Shown piece after piece: positions 46,033 through 54,726 of a stretch of 64,000 bases of DNA. The stretch is taken from contig WPHV01000002.1 of NCBI GenBank assembly GCA_009744235.1, positions 434,001-498,000 on the forward strand, written 5' to 3'. The notes below the pieces were generated by a model that was not told where the DNA came from, made no database searches, and worked only from the letters and a program-made list of their open reading frames with translations. Each line of letters opens with the position of its first letter. Positions within the stretch are counted from its first letter, which is position 1. This DNA comes from Gillisella vitis. Its GTDB lineage: Bacteria > Pseudomonadota > Alphaproteobacteria > Rhizobiales > Rhizobiaceae. A program made the translations under genes and the position numbers.

Positions 46033-46067
46033 ATTTTGTATCGGACTGTTAGTGCTCATGCGCCCAG

Positions 46068-48353
46068 TCAGGCGGTCTTCGCGCTGCCGCGCCAGCGCAA
46101 CAGGCGCATGGCGTTGGCGGTGACGAGAACGGTGGCGCCGGTATCTGCCAGGATCGCGGGCCAGAGACCGGTAACGCCGATGATTGTCGTCACCAGGAAG
46201 ACAGCTTTCAGCCCGATGGCAATGGTGATATTCTGGCGGATATTGCCCATCACCTGCCGCGACAGCATGACCATGTCGGCGATATCCATCACCCTTCCAT
46301 GCAGAATGGCTGCATCGGCGGTTTCCAATGCCACATCGGTGCCGCCACCCATGGCAATGCCGATATCGGCGGCGGCCAGAGCCGGGGCATCGTTGATACC
46401 GTCTCCGACCTTGGCGACCCGTTCGCCCTTCGCCTGCATGTCGCGCACGATAGCTTGTTTGTCCTGTGGCAGCAGATCGGCACGAGGTTCGATATCAAGA
46501 AGCGTGGCAATCGCCCGGGCCGTGGCGGCATTGTCGCCGGTCAGCATGACTGGGCGAATACCGGCCGCTTTCAACGCGTCCAATCCTTGGCGGGCATCGG
46601 GGCGCGGCTCGTCGCGCAGCGCGATCAGCCCTGTTACAGCCTTGTTCTTCACCAGCAGCGAGACGGATTTTCCTTCCGCACTCAGCATTTCGATGCTGGT
46701 GCCGATCTCGGCGGAAATAGGGGCCAGTTCGGCGGCGGCACTGGCCGATCCGAGGAAAAGGCTGATGCCGTCCACCGTGCCGCGCACGCCCTTGCCAGCG
46801 ATAGCGCCGGTCTCGGTTGCCGTTGGTACGGAAATGGCGCGGTCGGCGGCGGCCTCGATAATCGCCCGGGCCAGCGGATGGCTCGACCCCATTTCAAGGG
46901 CGGCTGCATCGGTCAGCACGGTCTCTTCGAGGGCGCCGCCAAAAGTGACGATATCCGTCAATTTCGGCTTGCCCTCGGTCAGCGTTCCCGTCTTGTCGAG
47001 CGCGATGGCGGTGATCCGCCCGACATTTTCGAGAACCGCGCCGCCCTTCATCAGCAGGCCACGACGCGCCCCGGCGGAAAGACCGGCGGCAATGGCGGCC
47101 GGTGTCGAGATGACCAGGGCGCAGGGGCAGCCGATCAACAGGATCGCCAGGCCCTTGTAGAGCCACAGGCTCCAGTCCCCATCCCACAACAGCGGCGGCA
47201 GGATTGCCACCAGCGCGGCCAACAGCGTTACAGCGGGTGTGTAGTATCGCGAAAACCTGTCGATGAAGCGCTCGGTCGGTGCTTTGCTTTCCTGGGCTTC
47301 CTCAACCAGCCGGACAACGCGAGCAATGGTGTTGTCGGCTGCGGTTGCCGTTACCTTGACCCGGAGTGTTCCTTCGCCATTCACCGTTCCGGCAAAAACA
47401 CCTTCCCCGGCACCCTTGGTTTTCGGCAGGCTCTCTCCGGTGACAGGGGCTTCATTGATCGCGCTGGTGCCATCAATAATTTCTCCATCGGCAGGAACCC
47501 GGTCGCCGGGCCGCACGATGACAATGGTGCCGAGTGTCAGGCTGGCGGCTGCCACGTCTTCAACGCGGCCATTCCGCTCGATCCGCGCCGTATCGGGAAC
47601 CAGCTTGGTCAGGCCTTGAATACTGGCCCGCGCCCGCCCAGCCGCAAAACCTTCAAGCAGTTCACCGACCAGAAACAGGAAGACGACCGTCGCTGCTTCC
47701 TCGGTCGCACCGATGACGATGGCGCCGATGGAGGCGATGGTCATCAGCATTTCAATGGAAAACGGTGTTCCGGCCAGCGCGGCCATCACCGCACGGCGGG
47801 CAATCGGCACGATACCGATGGCGATGGCGACCAGAAACGCCCAGAAGGAGAGGGACGGGACGAAATGGCCGATGAGCATGGCAATAACGAGTGCAGCGCC
47901 GCTCGTTGCGACCAGCCGGGCTTTTTGCGTGCGCCACCAAGGGCCTGTCGTGGGTCCGTCATCATGCTGATGGCTGTGCAGACCGTCGCCATGAGCGGCG
48001 TGGGCGTGCCCCTCATGGTTATGCATCTCATGATTATGCTCATCGTGATGGTCATGCGCCTCGCCATCATGATGGCCCGTGCAGGTGGAGCCATGCGCGT
48101 TATCGTGCTGGTGCTCGTGTTGTGGAACGGAGGCGGCGAGGCGGGTGGTCTTGTAGCCAAGACCGGTCACCTTATCGGCAAGCGTCACCAGATCGGCATC
48201 GCCATCGTGGACAACCGCCATGGTCTGTGCTGTCACCGACACCCGGACATCGGTAATACCGACCACTCGGCGTGCGGCGGTGTCGATCTTTGTCGCGCAG
48301 GAGGCGCAATCCATGCCCTCGACGCGGAAGCGGGTGGTCTGTTCGGTTGCCAT
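46068..48353 (-). CDS. zntA: Zn/Cd/Pb-exporting P-type ATPase (ZntA/CadA-like)
   Basis: This 761-aa PIB-type ATPase has an N-terminal HMA domain with GMDCASC (residues 13-19). An unusually His-rich linker (about 78-130, with many HxH and HH runs) follows, then the membrane domain with the CPC metal site (IGCPCALVIST), the actuator TGES, the phosphorylation motif DKTGTLTEGKP and the hinge GDGINDAPAL. CPC plus a C-terminal helix pair fits the Zn2+/Cd2+/Pb2+ group better than Cu+ pumps. It is divergent from a MerR regulator, with a MerR-type promoter between them, so metal-induced transcription is expected. Confidence 0.92.
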   Translation of the reverse strand: MATEQTTRFRVEGMDCASCATKIDTAARRVVGITDVRVSVTAQTMAVVHDGDADLVTLADKVTGLGYKTTRLAASVPQHEHQHDNAHGSTCTGHHDGEAHDHHDEHNHEMHNHEGHAHAAHGDGLHSHQHDDGPTTGPWWRTQKARLVATSGAALVIAMLIGHFVPSLSFWAFLVAIAIGIVPIARRAVMAALAGTPFSIEMLMTIASIGAIVIGATEEAATVVFLFLVGELLEGFAAGRARASIQGLTKLVPDTARIERNGRVEDVAAASLTLGTIVIVRPGDRVPADGEIIDGTSAINEAPVTGESLPKTKGAGEGVFAGTVNGEGTLRVKVTATAADNTIARVVRLVEEAQESKAPTERFIDRFSRYYTPAVTLLAALVAILPPLLWDGDWSLWLYKGLAILLIGCPCALVISTPAAIAAGLSAGARRGLLMKGGAVLENVGRITAIALDKTGTLTEGKPKLTDIVTFGGALEETVLTDAAALEMGSSHPLARAIIEAAADRAISVPTATETGAIAGKGVRGTVDGISLFLGSASAAAELAPISAEIGTSIEMLSAEGKSVSLLVKNKAVTGLIALRDEPRPDARQGLDALKAAGIRPVMLTGDNAATARAIATLLDIEPRADLLPQDKQAIVRDMQAKGERVAKVGDGINDAPALAAADIGIAMGGGTDVALETADAAILHGRVMDIADMVMLSRQVMGNIRQNITIAIGLKAVFLVTTIIGVTGLWPAILADTGATVLVTANAMRLLRWRGSAKTA

Positions 48354-48382
48354 CGGTTCGTCCTTGTCATTGTGTCGAACCG

Positions 48383-48413
48383 ATCCTACATTCTCTAGTG
48401 ACTAGAGGAGCAA
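48383..48413 (-). promoter_or_regulatory. MerR-type promoter/operator of zntA
   Basis: Read on the minus strand: -35 TTGCTC (48413-48408), a 19-bp spacer and -10 TAGGAT (48388-48383). A 15-bp palindrome, CTCTAGTGACTAGAG (48393-48407), fills the spacer. The overlong spacer with a centred dyad is the hallmark of MerR-activated metal promoters. Confidence 0.85.
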
Positions 48414-48424
48414 GGGCAAAATTG

Positions 48425-48844
48425 ATGAATATTGCAATTGGCGAGGCGGCGCGGATCAGTGGCGTCAAGGTTGCGACAATCCGGTATTACGAACAGGTCG
48501 GCCTTGTGCCGCAGCCGCCGCGCACCGATGGAAACCGCAGGCTTTACAGCGCTGCCCATTTGCAGCGGCTGACCTTCATCCGCCATGCCCGCGAGCTTGG
48601 CTTCGAGGTGGATGCCATTCGCACCCTGCTCGATCTTCAGGATAAGCCCGGTCAATCCTGCTCACCAGCCGATTCGATTGCACGGCAACGGCTTGCCGAT
48701 GTCGAGGAGCGGATCGACAGGCTCAGGGCGTTGAAAACCGAGTTGGAGCGGATGATTACCGGCTGTTCGCACGGGACGATTGCCGAATGCCGGGTCATCG
48801 AGGTTCTTGCCGATCACGACCAATGCCGCCATGACCGGCATTGA
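48425..48844 (+). CDS. MerR-family metal-responsive regulator (ZntR/CadR-like)
   Basis: This 139-aa protein has an N-terminal MerR helix-turn-helix (IGEAARISGVKVATIRYYEQVGLV, residues 4-27), a long dimerisation helix and a metal-site region. Cysteines lie near residue 79 (GQSCSPAD) and in the C-terminal loop (TGCSHGTIAECRVIE), and the tail is His/Cys-rich (DHDQCRHDRH). This spacing fits divalent-metal sensors such as ZntR, CadR or PbrR; I cannot pick one metal. The ATG at 48425 is used because translation upstream of it would run through the operator. It should activate the divergent zntA by untwisting the 19-bp-spacer promoter. Confidence 0.9.
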   Translation: MNIAIGEAARISGVKVATIRYYEQVGLVPQPPRTDGNRRLYSAAHLQRLTFIRHARELGFEVDAIRTLLDLQDKPGQSCSPADSIARQRLADVEERIDRLRALKTELERMITGCSHGTIAECRVIEVLADHDQCRHDRH

Positions 48845-48850
48845 TGTCAC

Positions 48851-48906
48851 TACTGCATAATTTTCTCTTTAAACCGGAATCGGTTTAAAGAGAAAATTAT
48901 GCAGTA
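48851..48906. repeat. Perfect 26-bp inverted repeat
   Basis: The arms 48851-48876 and 48881-48906 are exact reverse complements over 26 bp with loop GAAT. It starts 6 bp after the MerR stop codon. It may serve as terminator, but the length and perfection are more like a palindromic repeat element. Confidence 0.85.
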
Positions 48907-48917
48907 GATATAAAGCG

Positions 48918-48962
48918 CTACAGCGAACCTTTATGCGCCATACATGGCGCACGGCGCTGTAG
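48918..48962. repeat. Nested palindromes (cruciform-like)
   Basis: The outer arms CTACAGCG (48918-48925) and CGCTGTAG (48955-48962) enclose the inner palindrome TGCGCCAT/ATGGCGCA (48934-48941, 48944-48951). It forms part of the repeat island between two convergent genes. Confidence 0.7.
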
Positions 48963-49046
48963 AGCATCGGTCCGATGCTCTCAGTTTTTGTTTGCGCATC
49001 GGATTTATCCGAAAACCGGTTCTTAACTTTCGGTCCGATGCTCTAG
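48961..49046. repeat. Rhizobial-type GCATCGG palindromic repeat
   Basis: A perfect 10-bp hairpin (48961-48970 with 48972-48981, single-base loop) is followed by a nested structure: GCATCGGA (48996-49003) pairs with TCCGATGC (49034-49041), and inside it CCGAAA (49009-49014) pairs with TTTCGG (49028-49033). The GCATCGG...CCGATGC sequence type is a common dispersed intergenic repeat in Rhizobiaceae, as I recall; copy number in this genome cannot be seen here. Confidence 0.65.
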
Positions 49047-49121
49047 TGGAATGAATTTGACATTTGATACCCCCTTGCCGCACCCTCGAGGATCAAATGT
49101 CAAATTCTTAAATTCCACTAG
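49043..49121. repeat. CTAGTGG-ended palindromic element, copy 1
   Basis: This is a 79-bp element bounded by CTAGTGG and CCACTAG. Inner arms around TTTGACATTTGAT and ATCAAATGTCAAA pair well. The centre contains GCACCCTCGAG. It is homologous to copy 2 in opposite orientation. Confidence 0.75.
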
Positions 49122-49135
49122 AAAACATAGGCTTG

Positions 49136-49212
49136 CTAGTGGTTCTGGAGATTCCGACATTTGCTCTCGAGGGTGCTGCAAACGGAGGCAAATGTCGGAA
49201 TCGGACCACTAG
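49136..49212. repeat. CTAGTGG-ended palindromic element, copy 2, overlapping the glgB stop
   Basis: This is a 77-bp element bounded by CTAGTGG and CCACTAG, with arms around ATTCCGACATTTGC and GCAAATGTCGGAAT. Its reverse complement aligns with copy 1 (shared GACATTTG, GCACCCTCGAG, CAAATGTC and ends). The final CTAG supplies the TAG stop codon of glgB (49211-49209). Confidence 0.75.
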
Positions 49213-51416
49213 GCCACCCATTTCAGATAGAGTGTCGCCAGCGGTGGCAGGGCGAGGTTGATCGAAAACTCCCTGCCATGCGCCGGGATCTGCTCGGCTG
49301 AAACGTCACCCTTGCCTTGCCCCGATCCTCCAAATTCACTGGCATCGCTGTTGAGGATTTCCGTCCAGCGACCCTGCCTTGGCACGCCAACGCGGTAGTC
49401 ATGGCGCAACATCGGGGTGAAATTCGAGATCGCCAGAATGCAGCTCTCATGGTTTTCGTCATAGCGCAGCATGGCGATGACCGAGTTTTCGGCATCGTCG
49501 GCAATCGCCCATTCAAATCCGGCGGGGTCAAGATCGCTGAATTGCAGCGCCTTTTCCTGCTGATACAGCCCGTTCAGCTTGGCGACCAAAGTCTGGATAC
49601 CAGCATGGCCCGGTCGGTCCATCAAATCCCAGGAGATCGATTGATCATGGTTCCACTCGATGTCCTGGCCGATCTCGCAGCCCATAAACACCAGTTTCTT
49701 GCCGGGATGCGCCCACATGAACCCATAATAGGCCCGCAGATTCGCTAGCTTCTGCCAGTGATCGCCGGGCATTTTACCCAGCAACGAGCCTTTGCCATGC
49801 ACAACTTCATCATGGGAAAGCGGCAGCACAAACCGCTCGGAATATTGATAGACCATGCTGAAGGTCATCGTGCCGTGATGATATTTGCGATAGACCGGAT
49901 CTTCTTCAATATAGGACAGGCTGTCATGCATCCAACCCATGTTCCATTTGAAATCGAAGCCCAGGCCGCCGTCTTCCGGTGACTTGGTCACACCCGGCCA
50001 GGCGGTTGATTCCTCGGCAATCATCAGCGCATGCGGGCAGCGGCTGTGAACAACGCTGTTCAAATGCTTGAAGAACTCGACGGATTCGAGATTTTCCCGG
50101 CCGCCGAATTGGTTGGGAATCCATTCGCCGTCATTGCGGCTATAGTCGCGGTAGAGCATCGAGGCGACGGCATCGACCCGCAGCCCGTCGATATGGAAAT
50201 GCTCTAGCCACTCGAAGGCGCTGGCAATCAGAAAGCCCTTCACCTCCTTGCGACCGAGATTGTAGATCAGCGTGTTCCAATCCCGATGAAAGCCTTCGCG
50301 CGGATCTTCATGCTCATAAAGCGCGCTGCCATCAAAGCGTGCCAGGCCCCAGACATCGGTTGGAAAATGGGCTGGTACCCAATCGAGAAGGACGCCGACA
50401 CCGCTCGCATGGCAGCGGTCGATGAAATAGGCCAAATCCTCCGGCGTGCCATAGCGCCCGGTGGGTGAAAACAGGCCGAGCGGCTGATAACCCCAGGAAC
50501 CGCCGAACGGATGCTCGGTGATCGGTAGCAATTCAATATGGGTGAAATTCATGGATTTGACGTAGGGCACAAGCCTCTGGCTCAGTTCCACCCAGTCGAG
50601 CCAGCGATTGCCATCTTCGGCGATCCTCAGCCACGAGCCGAGATGCACTTCATAGATCGAGATCGGCTCGCGCGCGGCAGAATCGGCGTTCTGCCGTGTC
50701 ATCCATGCCTGATCTGTCCAGGCAAACGGCGTGTTGGACGCGACGATGGAGGCCGTTCCCGGTGCCGCTTCACTGGCCTTGGCGACCGGGTCGGCCTTTT
50801 GCGGCAGGACAGTGCCTTGCGCGTCGATCAATTCATATTTGTAGCGCTCGCCGGGGCTGAGACCCGGAACGAACAATTCCCAGATACCACCGGCTTGGCG
50901 CAGGCGCATCGGGTTGCGTCGCCCATCCCAGGAGTTGAAATCACCCACCACCGAGACGCGCTGTGCGGTTGGCGCCCAGACGGCAAAGCCAACCCCTGAT
51001 ACCCCATCCATCTCTCTGGGATTGGCGCCCAATGTGCGGGCGAGATCATAATGGGTGGCCTCGGCGATCAGATGCAGGTCCATATCGCCGAGCAGCAGGC
51101 CGAAGGCATAGGGGTCTTCGGCAATCTGCACCGCATCAGGCCATTCGATCCGAAACCGGTAGTGTGAGGAGGAGCGAAGCTGTCCCGCAAACAGGCCGCC
51201 CGGATGCACCAGGTTCAGCCGGCCCACCGGGGCGTTGCTGTTTCTGTCGAGCATTTCCACGCCGAGCGCACCCGGAAAGATTGCCCGGACCACCGTTTCC
51301 CCATCCGCCCGATGCGGTCCAAGGATGGAAAAGGGATCGCCGTGCCTGCCGTCGATCAGGGCTTGAATCGCCTGGGCATCGATGCCGGATAGCAAGTCGC
51401 TCGTGGCAATCGTCAT
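49209..51416 (-). CDS. glgB: 1,4-alpha-glucan branching enzyme GlgB
   Basis: This is a 735-aa family GH13 enzyme. Two N-terminal beta-sandwich domains (with [24 protein letters not shown] near residue 130) are followed by the catalytic barrel, with [27 protein letters not shown] (nucleophile Asp), [12 protein letters not shown] (acid Glu) and [15 protein letters not shown]-terminal sandwich follows. It makes alpha-1,6 branches in the glucan. The ATG at 51416 overlaps the stop of the trehalose synthase gene (ATGA), so it is the last gene of the glgE-treS-glgB operon. Its stop codon lies in a palindromic repeat. Confidence 0.95.
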   Translation of the reverse strand: MTIATSDLLSGIDAQAIQALIDGRHGDPFSILGPHRADGETVVRAIFPGALGVEMLDRNSNAPVGRLNLVHPGGLFAGQLRSSSHYRFRIEWPDAVQIAEDPYAFGLLLGDMDLHLIAEATHYDLARTLGANPREMDGVSGVGFAVWAPTAQRVSVVGDFNSWDGRRNPMRLRQAGGIWELFVPGLSPGERYKYELIDAQGTVLPQKADPVAKASEAAPGTASIVASNTPFAWTDQAWMTRQNADSAAREPISIYEVHLGSWLRIAEDGNRWLDWVELSQRLVPYVKSMNFTHIELLPITEHPFGGSWGYQPLGLFSPTGRYGTPEDLAYFIDRCHASGVGVLLDWVPAHFPTDVWGLARFDGSALYEHEDPREGFHRDWNTLIYNLGRKEVKGFLIASAFEWLEHFHIDGLRVDAVASMLYRDYSRNDGEWIPNQFGGRENLESVEFFKHLNSVVHSRCPHALMIAEESTAWPGVTKSPEDGGLGFDFKWNMGWMHDSLSYIEEDPVYRKYHHGTMTFSMVYQYSERFVLPLSHDEVVHGKGSLLGKMPGDHWQKLANLRAYYGFMWAHPGKKLVFMGCEIGQDIEWNHDQSISWDLMDRPGHAGIQTLVAKLNGLYQQEKALQFSDLDPAGFEWAIADDAENSVIAMLRYDENHESCILAISNFTPMLRHDYRVGVPRQGRWTEILNSDASEFGGSGQGKGDVSAEQIPAHGREFSINLALPPLATLYLKWVA

Positions 51417-54400
51417 AGGGAGTTCTCCGTCAGCCGTTCGGCAATGTCGGCAAAGCCAGCGAGTGGAATGGCGATCCAGCCTGGCCGGTTGCTGGCTTCA
51501 TAGCCGATTTCATAGGCGGCCTTTTCCAGCAGGAACAGGTCAAGAATCCTGCGGCGCTTTTCGGGGTCCATGGCCAGTGATGGTTCTGCGTCCACTGACG
51601 CGAAATAGCTTTCGAGGAAATGCGCCTCGGCCTTCTTGCGAAAGGCTTCGATCAGCGCGGCTCTTGCTGCACTATCGCCCTGAATGACGATCTCGCGGCC
51701 GGTATCGGCGGAAGCAGCGAGATAGCTCAGCGACCGGATCAGTCCTGCCACGTCGCGCAGCGGATTGGTCTTTGCCCGCCGTTCGGCGAGCGGGCGGGCC
51801 GGTTCACCTTCGAAGTCGATGATATAGACATCGTCCTCGGCAATCAGGATCTGGCCCAGATGGAAATCACCGTGGTTACGGATCATCAGCGTGTCCTTGG
51901 CACCACTGGCCAGCGTACCGACCGCGCTCAAGATCTGCTCCCGGCGGTCCGCCAGCATGGTGCTGACCCTGTTGGTTTCAGTGTCTAAACCATCACTGTC
52001 GGCGCCATGAGCAATCGCAGACACTCTGTCCAGGCAGTCGGCAACGCGGGCCATCACTGAGCGCGCCCAAACGGAGACATCCTCATCACGCATTGCGACC
52101 GGCGTAAAAGCCGGATCGTCTGTCGGCTTGGCCAGTGCCACATGCAGTTCTCCAAGCCGTTTGCCGATCACAGCGGCTTGATTGAGCAGCGGGTTGAACC
52201 GCTCTTGCTCGGCATCGTCATCCTGACCGGCAACCATGCTTTGTTCGAGCGTCTGTCTGAGCGTGTCGAGCATCCAGGTCCAGGCATCGCCCTGGTTGCG
52301 AATGGCGCCCTGGATGATGATCAATGTCGAGCGCTCATCTTCAGGGGAAACCCTGACGACCTCTCCCAGCAGCGGGGCCGTATTGGCATAGCCAAGCCGC
52401 GTCAGATGGCGGGTCATTTCCACTTCCGGGTGGATGCCCTGATGGATGTGACGAATGAGCTTGATCATTGCCATGTCGCCGATGATCAACGAGCTGTTGG
52501 ATTGTTCAGCCGAGAGCCATTTGACCTGCATGTCCTCGGACAGATCCATGCCATCGAGCTGCTCGGTGCCGATGAAATCAATGGAACCGCTCTTACTGGA
52601 AATGCTGGAGCGTTCGCACAACGCCTTGATGACACCACGCGCCATGCTTTGCATGGCAAAACCATCCGTCAAAAAGCCGACCCGGCGTCCTTTGCGAACC
52701 CGCGCAAAGGCCAGTTGCTGGGCTAGCGCATGGGGTGTCTCATCGTCCCAGGCGATGGCAAACGGCAGGAAATATCGCTCAATGCGATCTTCCAGCTCGG
52801 TTTCCAACTCGCCCAGCAGCAGGTCATTGCCGAAGGGCATCGGAATGGTCGAAATCAGCGAGGCGCGTTTCACCCTTTCGCCCTTGGAGGCAAACCAGCG
52901 GCGCTTGGCAAGATAGGAAGGCAGGATTTCACGCGAAATCGTGTCTTGAATATTAGGCTCGTCCAGCAATTGGGCAAGTTCGCGCCGCATGACGATGGTG
53001 ACAAAATCCGGCAATTGCTCCGGCGGTTCGGTGCGCCAGACCGGCCCATCCGCATCCGTCTCGCCTGAGAGCTTGAACCAGAAGAAACCATAGGGTGGCA
53101 GGGTCAGGAGGTAGGTCAACTGGCCGATCGGGGGAAAGGCCGACATGCCGGTCAGCTCAATGGGAATACGCTTTTCGAATTCGGCCAGATCCAGCTCGAC
53201 TGCCTGCGGCAGGCGCGACAGATTGGCGACACACAGCAGCACTTCACCTTCATATTCGCGCAAATAGGCGATGATCTTGCGGTTGGCCGGTGACAGGAAC
53301 CGCAATGTGCCGCGTCCGAACGCCGTAAATTTGCGCCGAAGCGCCAGCATGTGACGGCTCCAGTTCAGCAGCGAATGGGCATCAGCCGACTGGGCCTCGA
53401 CATTGACCGCCTCATAGCCATAGAGAGGGTCCATCAGCGGCGGCAGGACCAGGCGCGCCGGGTCTGCGCGGGAAAACCCGCCATTGCGATCAGGCGACCA
53501 TTGCATCGGTGTGCGCACTCCGTCGCGGTCGCCGAGATAGATATTGTCGCCCATGCCGATCTCGTCGCCGTAATAGATCACCGGCGTGCCGCGCATCGAC
53601 AGAAGCAGCGCGTTCATCAGCTCGATGCGGCGGCGGTCGCGTTCCATCAGCGGTGCGAGGCGCCTGCGGATGCCGAGATTGATCCGCGCCCGGCGGTCAG
53701 CGGCATAGGTGTTCCACAAATAGTCCCGCTCGGCGTCGGTGACCATTTCCAGCGTCAGTTCGTCGTGATTGCGCAGGAAAATCGCCCATTGGCAATTATC
53801 GGGAATCTCAGGTGTCTGGCGCATGATGTCGGTGATCGGAAAACGATCTTCCTTGGCAATCGCCATATACATGCGCGGCATCAGCGGGAAGTGGAAGGCC
53901 ATATGGCATTCGTCACCCTCGCCGAAATATTCCTGGGTATCTTCAGGCCATTGATTGGCCTCGGCGAGCAGCATCTTACCCGGATGGCCTTCGTCCATTG
54001 CCGCCCGGATCTTCTTCAGGATCGCATGGGTTTCCGGCAGGTTTTCGTTATTGGTGCCTTCGCGCTCAACCAGATAGGGAATGGCGTCGAGCCGGAAGGC
54101 ATCGATGCCGGTATCGAGCCAGAACCGCATGACCGTGATCAACTCGTCCAACACAGCCGGATTGTCGAAGTTCAGGTCCGGCTGGTGGGAATAGAAGCGG
54201 TGCCAGTAGTAGGCGCCAGCCACCGGGTCCCAGGTCCAGTTGGATTTTTCCGTATCGAGAAAGATGATCCGGGTTTCCGGAAACTTCTGGTCGGTCTCCG
54301 ACCAGACATAGAAATCCCGTTCCGGCGAACCGGCGGGCGCATTGCGGGCTCGCTCAAACCAGGGATGCTGATCGGATGTGTGGTTGATTACCAATTCGAT

Positions 54401-54715
54401 GATGACGCGCATGTCGCGGGCATGGGCAGCATCCACAAAGGCGCGGAAATCGTCCATCGTGCCGTAGTCCGGGCTGACATTGCCGTAATCGGCGATATCA
54501 TAGCCGTCATCGCGCCGTGGCGAGGGAAAGAATGGCAAGATCCAGATGGCGGTAATGCCAAGCGAGGCGATATGGTCGAGCTTTTCCGTCAAACCCTTGA
54601 AGTCGCCGATCCCATCGCCATTGCCATCGTAAAAGGACTTGATGTGCAATTGATAGATAATTGCATCCTTGTACCAAAGCGGATCGGTCTCGGCATTCTG
54701 CTGTTGCTGTTCCAT
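51413..54715 (-). CDS. treS: Trehalose synthase-maltokinase fusion (TreS-Pep2)
   Basis: This is one 1100-aa polypeptide. Residues about 10-560 are a GH13 trehalose synthase ([44 protein letters not shown]), which interconverts trehalose and maltose. Residues about 590-1090 are a maltokinase ([16 protein letters not shown], then the kinase-type [15 protein letters not shown] and [12 protein letters not shown]), which makes maltose-1-phosphate with ATP. The ATG at 54715 has GAGGAG upstream; the longer open frame would overlap glgE. Fusing both steps hands maltose directly to the kinase. The product feeds GlgE, encoded just upstream (11-bp gap). Confidence 0.94.
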   Translation of the reverse strand: MEQQQQNAETDPLWYKDAIIYQLHIKSFYDGNGDGIGDFKGLTEKLDHIASLGITAIWILPFFPSPRRDDGYDIADYGNVSPDYGTMDDFRAFVDAAHARDMRVIIELVINHTSDQHPWFERARNAPAGSPERDFYVWSETDQKFPETRIIFLDTEKSNWTWDPVAGAYYWHRFYSHQPDLNFDNPAVLDELITVMRFWLDTGIDAFRLDAIPYLVEREGTNNENLPETHAILKKIRAAMDEGHPGKMLLAEANQWPEDTQEYFGEGDECHMAFHFPLMPRMYMAIAKEDRFPITDIMRQTPEIPDNCQWAIFLRNHDELTLEMVTDAERDYLWNTYAADRRARINLGIRRRLAPLMERDRRRIELMNALLLSMRGTPVIYYGDEIGMGDNIYLGDRDGVRTPMQWSPDRNGGFSRADPARLVLPPLMDPLYGYEAVNVEAQSADAHSLLNWSRHMLALRRKFTAFGRGTLRFLSPANRKIIAYLREYEGEVLLCVANLSRLPQAVELDLAEFEKRIPIELTGMSAFPPIGQLTYLLTLPPYGFFWFKLSGETDADGPVWRTEPPEQLPDFVTIVMRRELAQLLDEPNIQDTISREILPSYLAKRRWFASKGERVKRASLISTIPMPFGNDLLLGELETELEDRIERYFLPFAIAWDDETPHALAQQLAFARVRKGRRVGFLTDGFAMQSMARGVIKALCERSSISSKSGSIDFIGTEQLDGMDLSEDMQVKWLSAEQSNSSLIIGDMAMIKLIRHIHQGIHPEVEMTRHLTRLGYANTAPLLGEVVRVSPEDERSTLIIIQGAIRNQGDAWTWMLDTLRQTLEQSMVAGQDDDAEQERFNPLLNQAAVIGKRLGELHVALAKPTDDPAFTPVAMRDEDVSVWARSVMARVADCLDRVSAIAHGADSDGLDTETNRVSTMLADRREQILSAVGTLASGAKDTLMIRNHGDFHLGQILIAEDDVYIIDFEGEPARPLAERRAKTNPLRDVAGLIRSLSYLAASADTGREIVIQGDSAARAALIEAFRKKAEAHFLESYFASVDAEPSLAMDPEKRRRILDLFLLEKAAYEIGYEASNRPGWIAIPLAGFADIAERLTENSL

Positions 54716-54726
54716 TGGAAATCTCC

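Noticed and set aside
48851..48906. 26-bp inverted repeat as the ends of an insertion sequence
   Set aside because: The arms are only 4 bases apart with no transposase gene or cargo between them.
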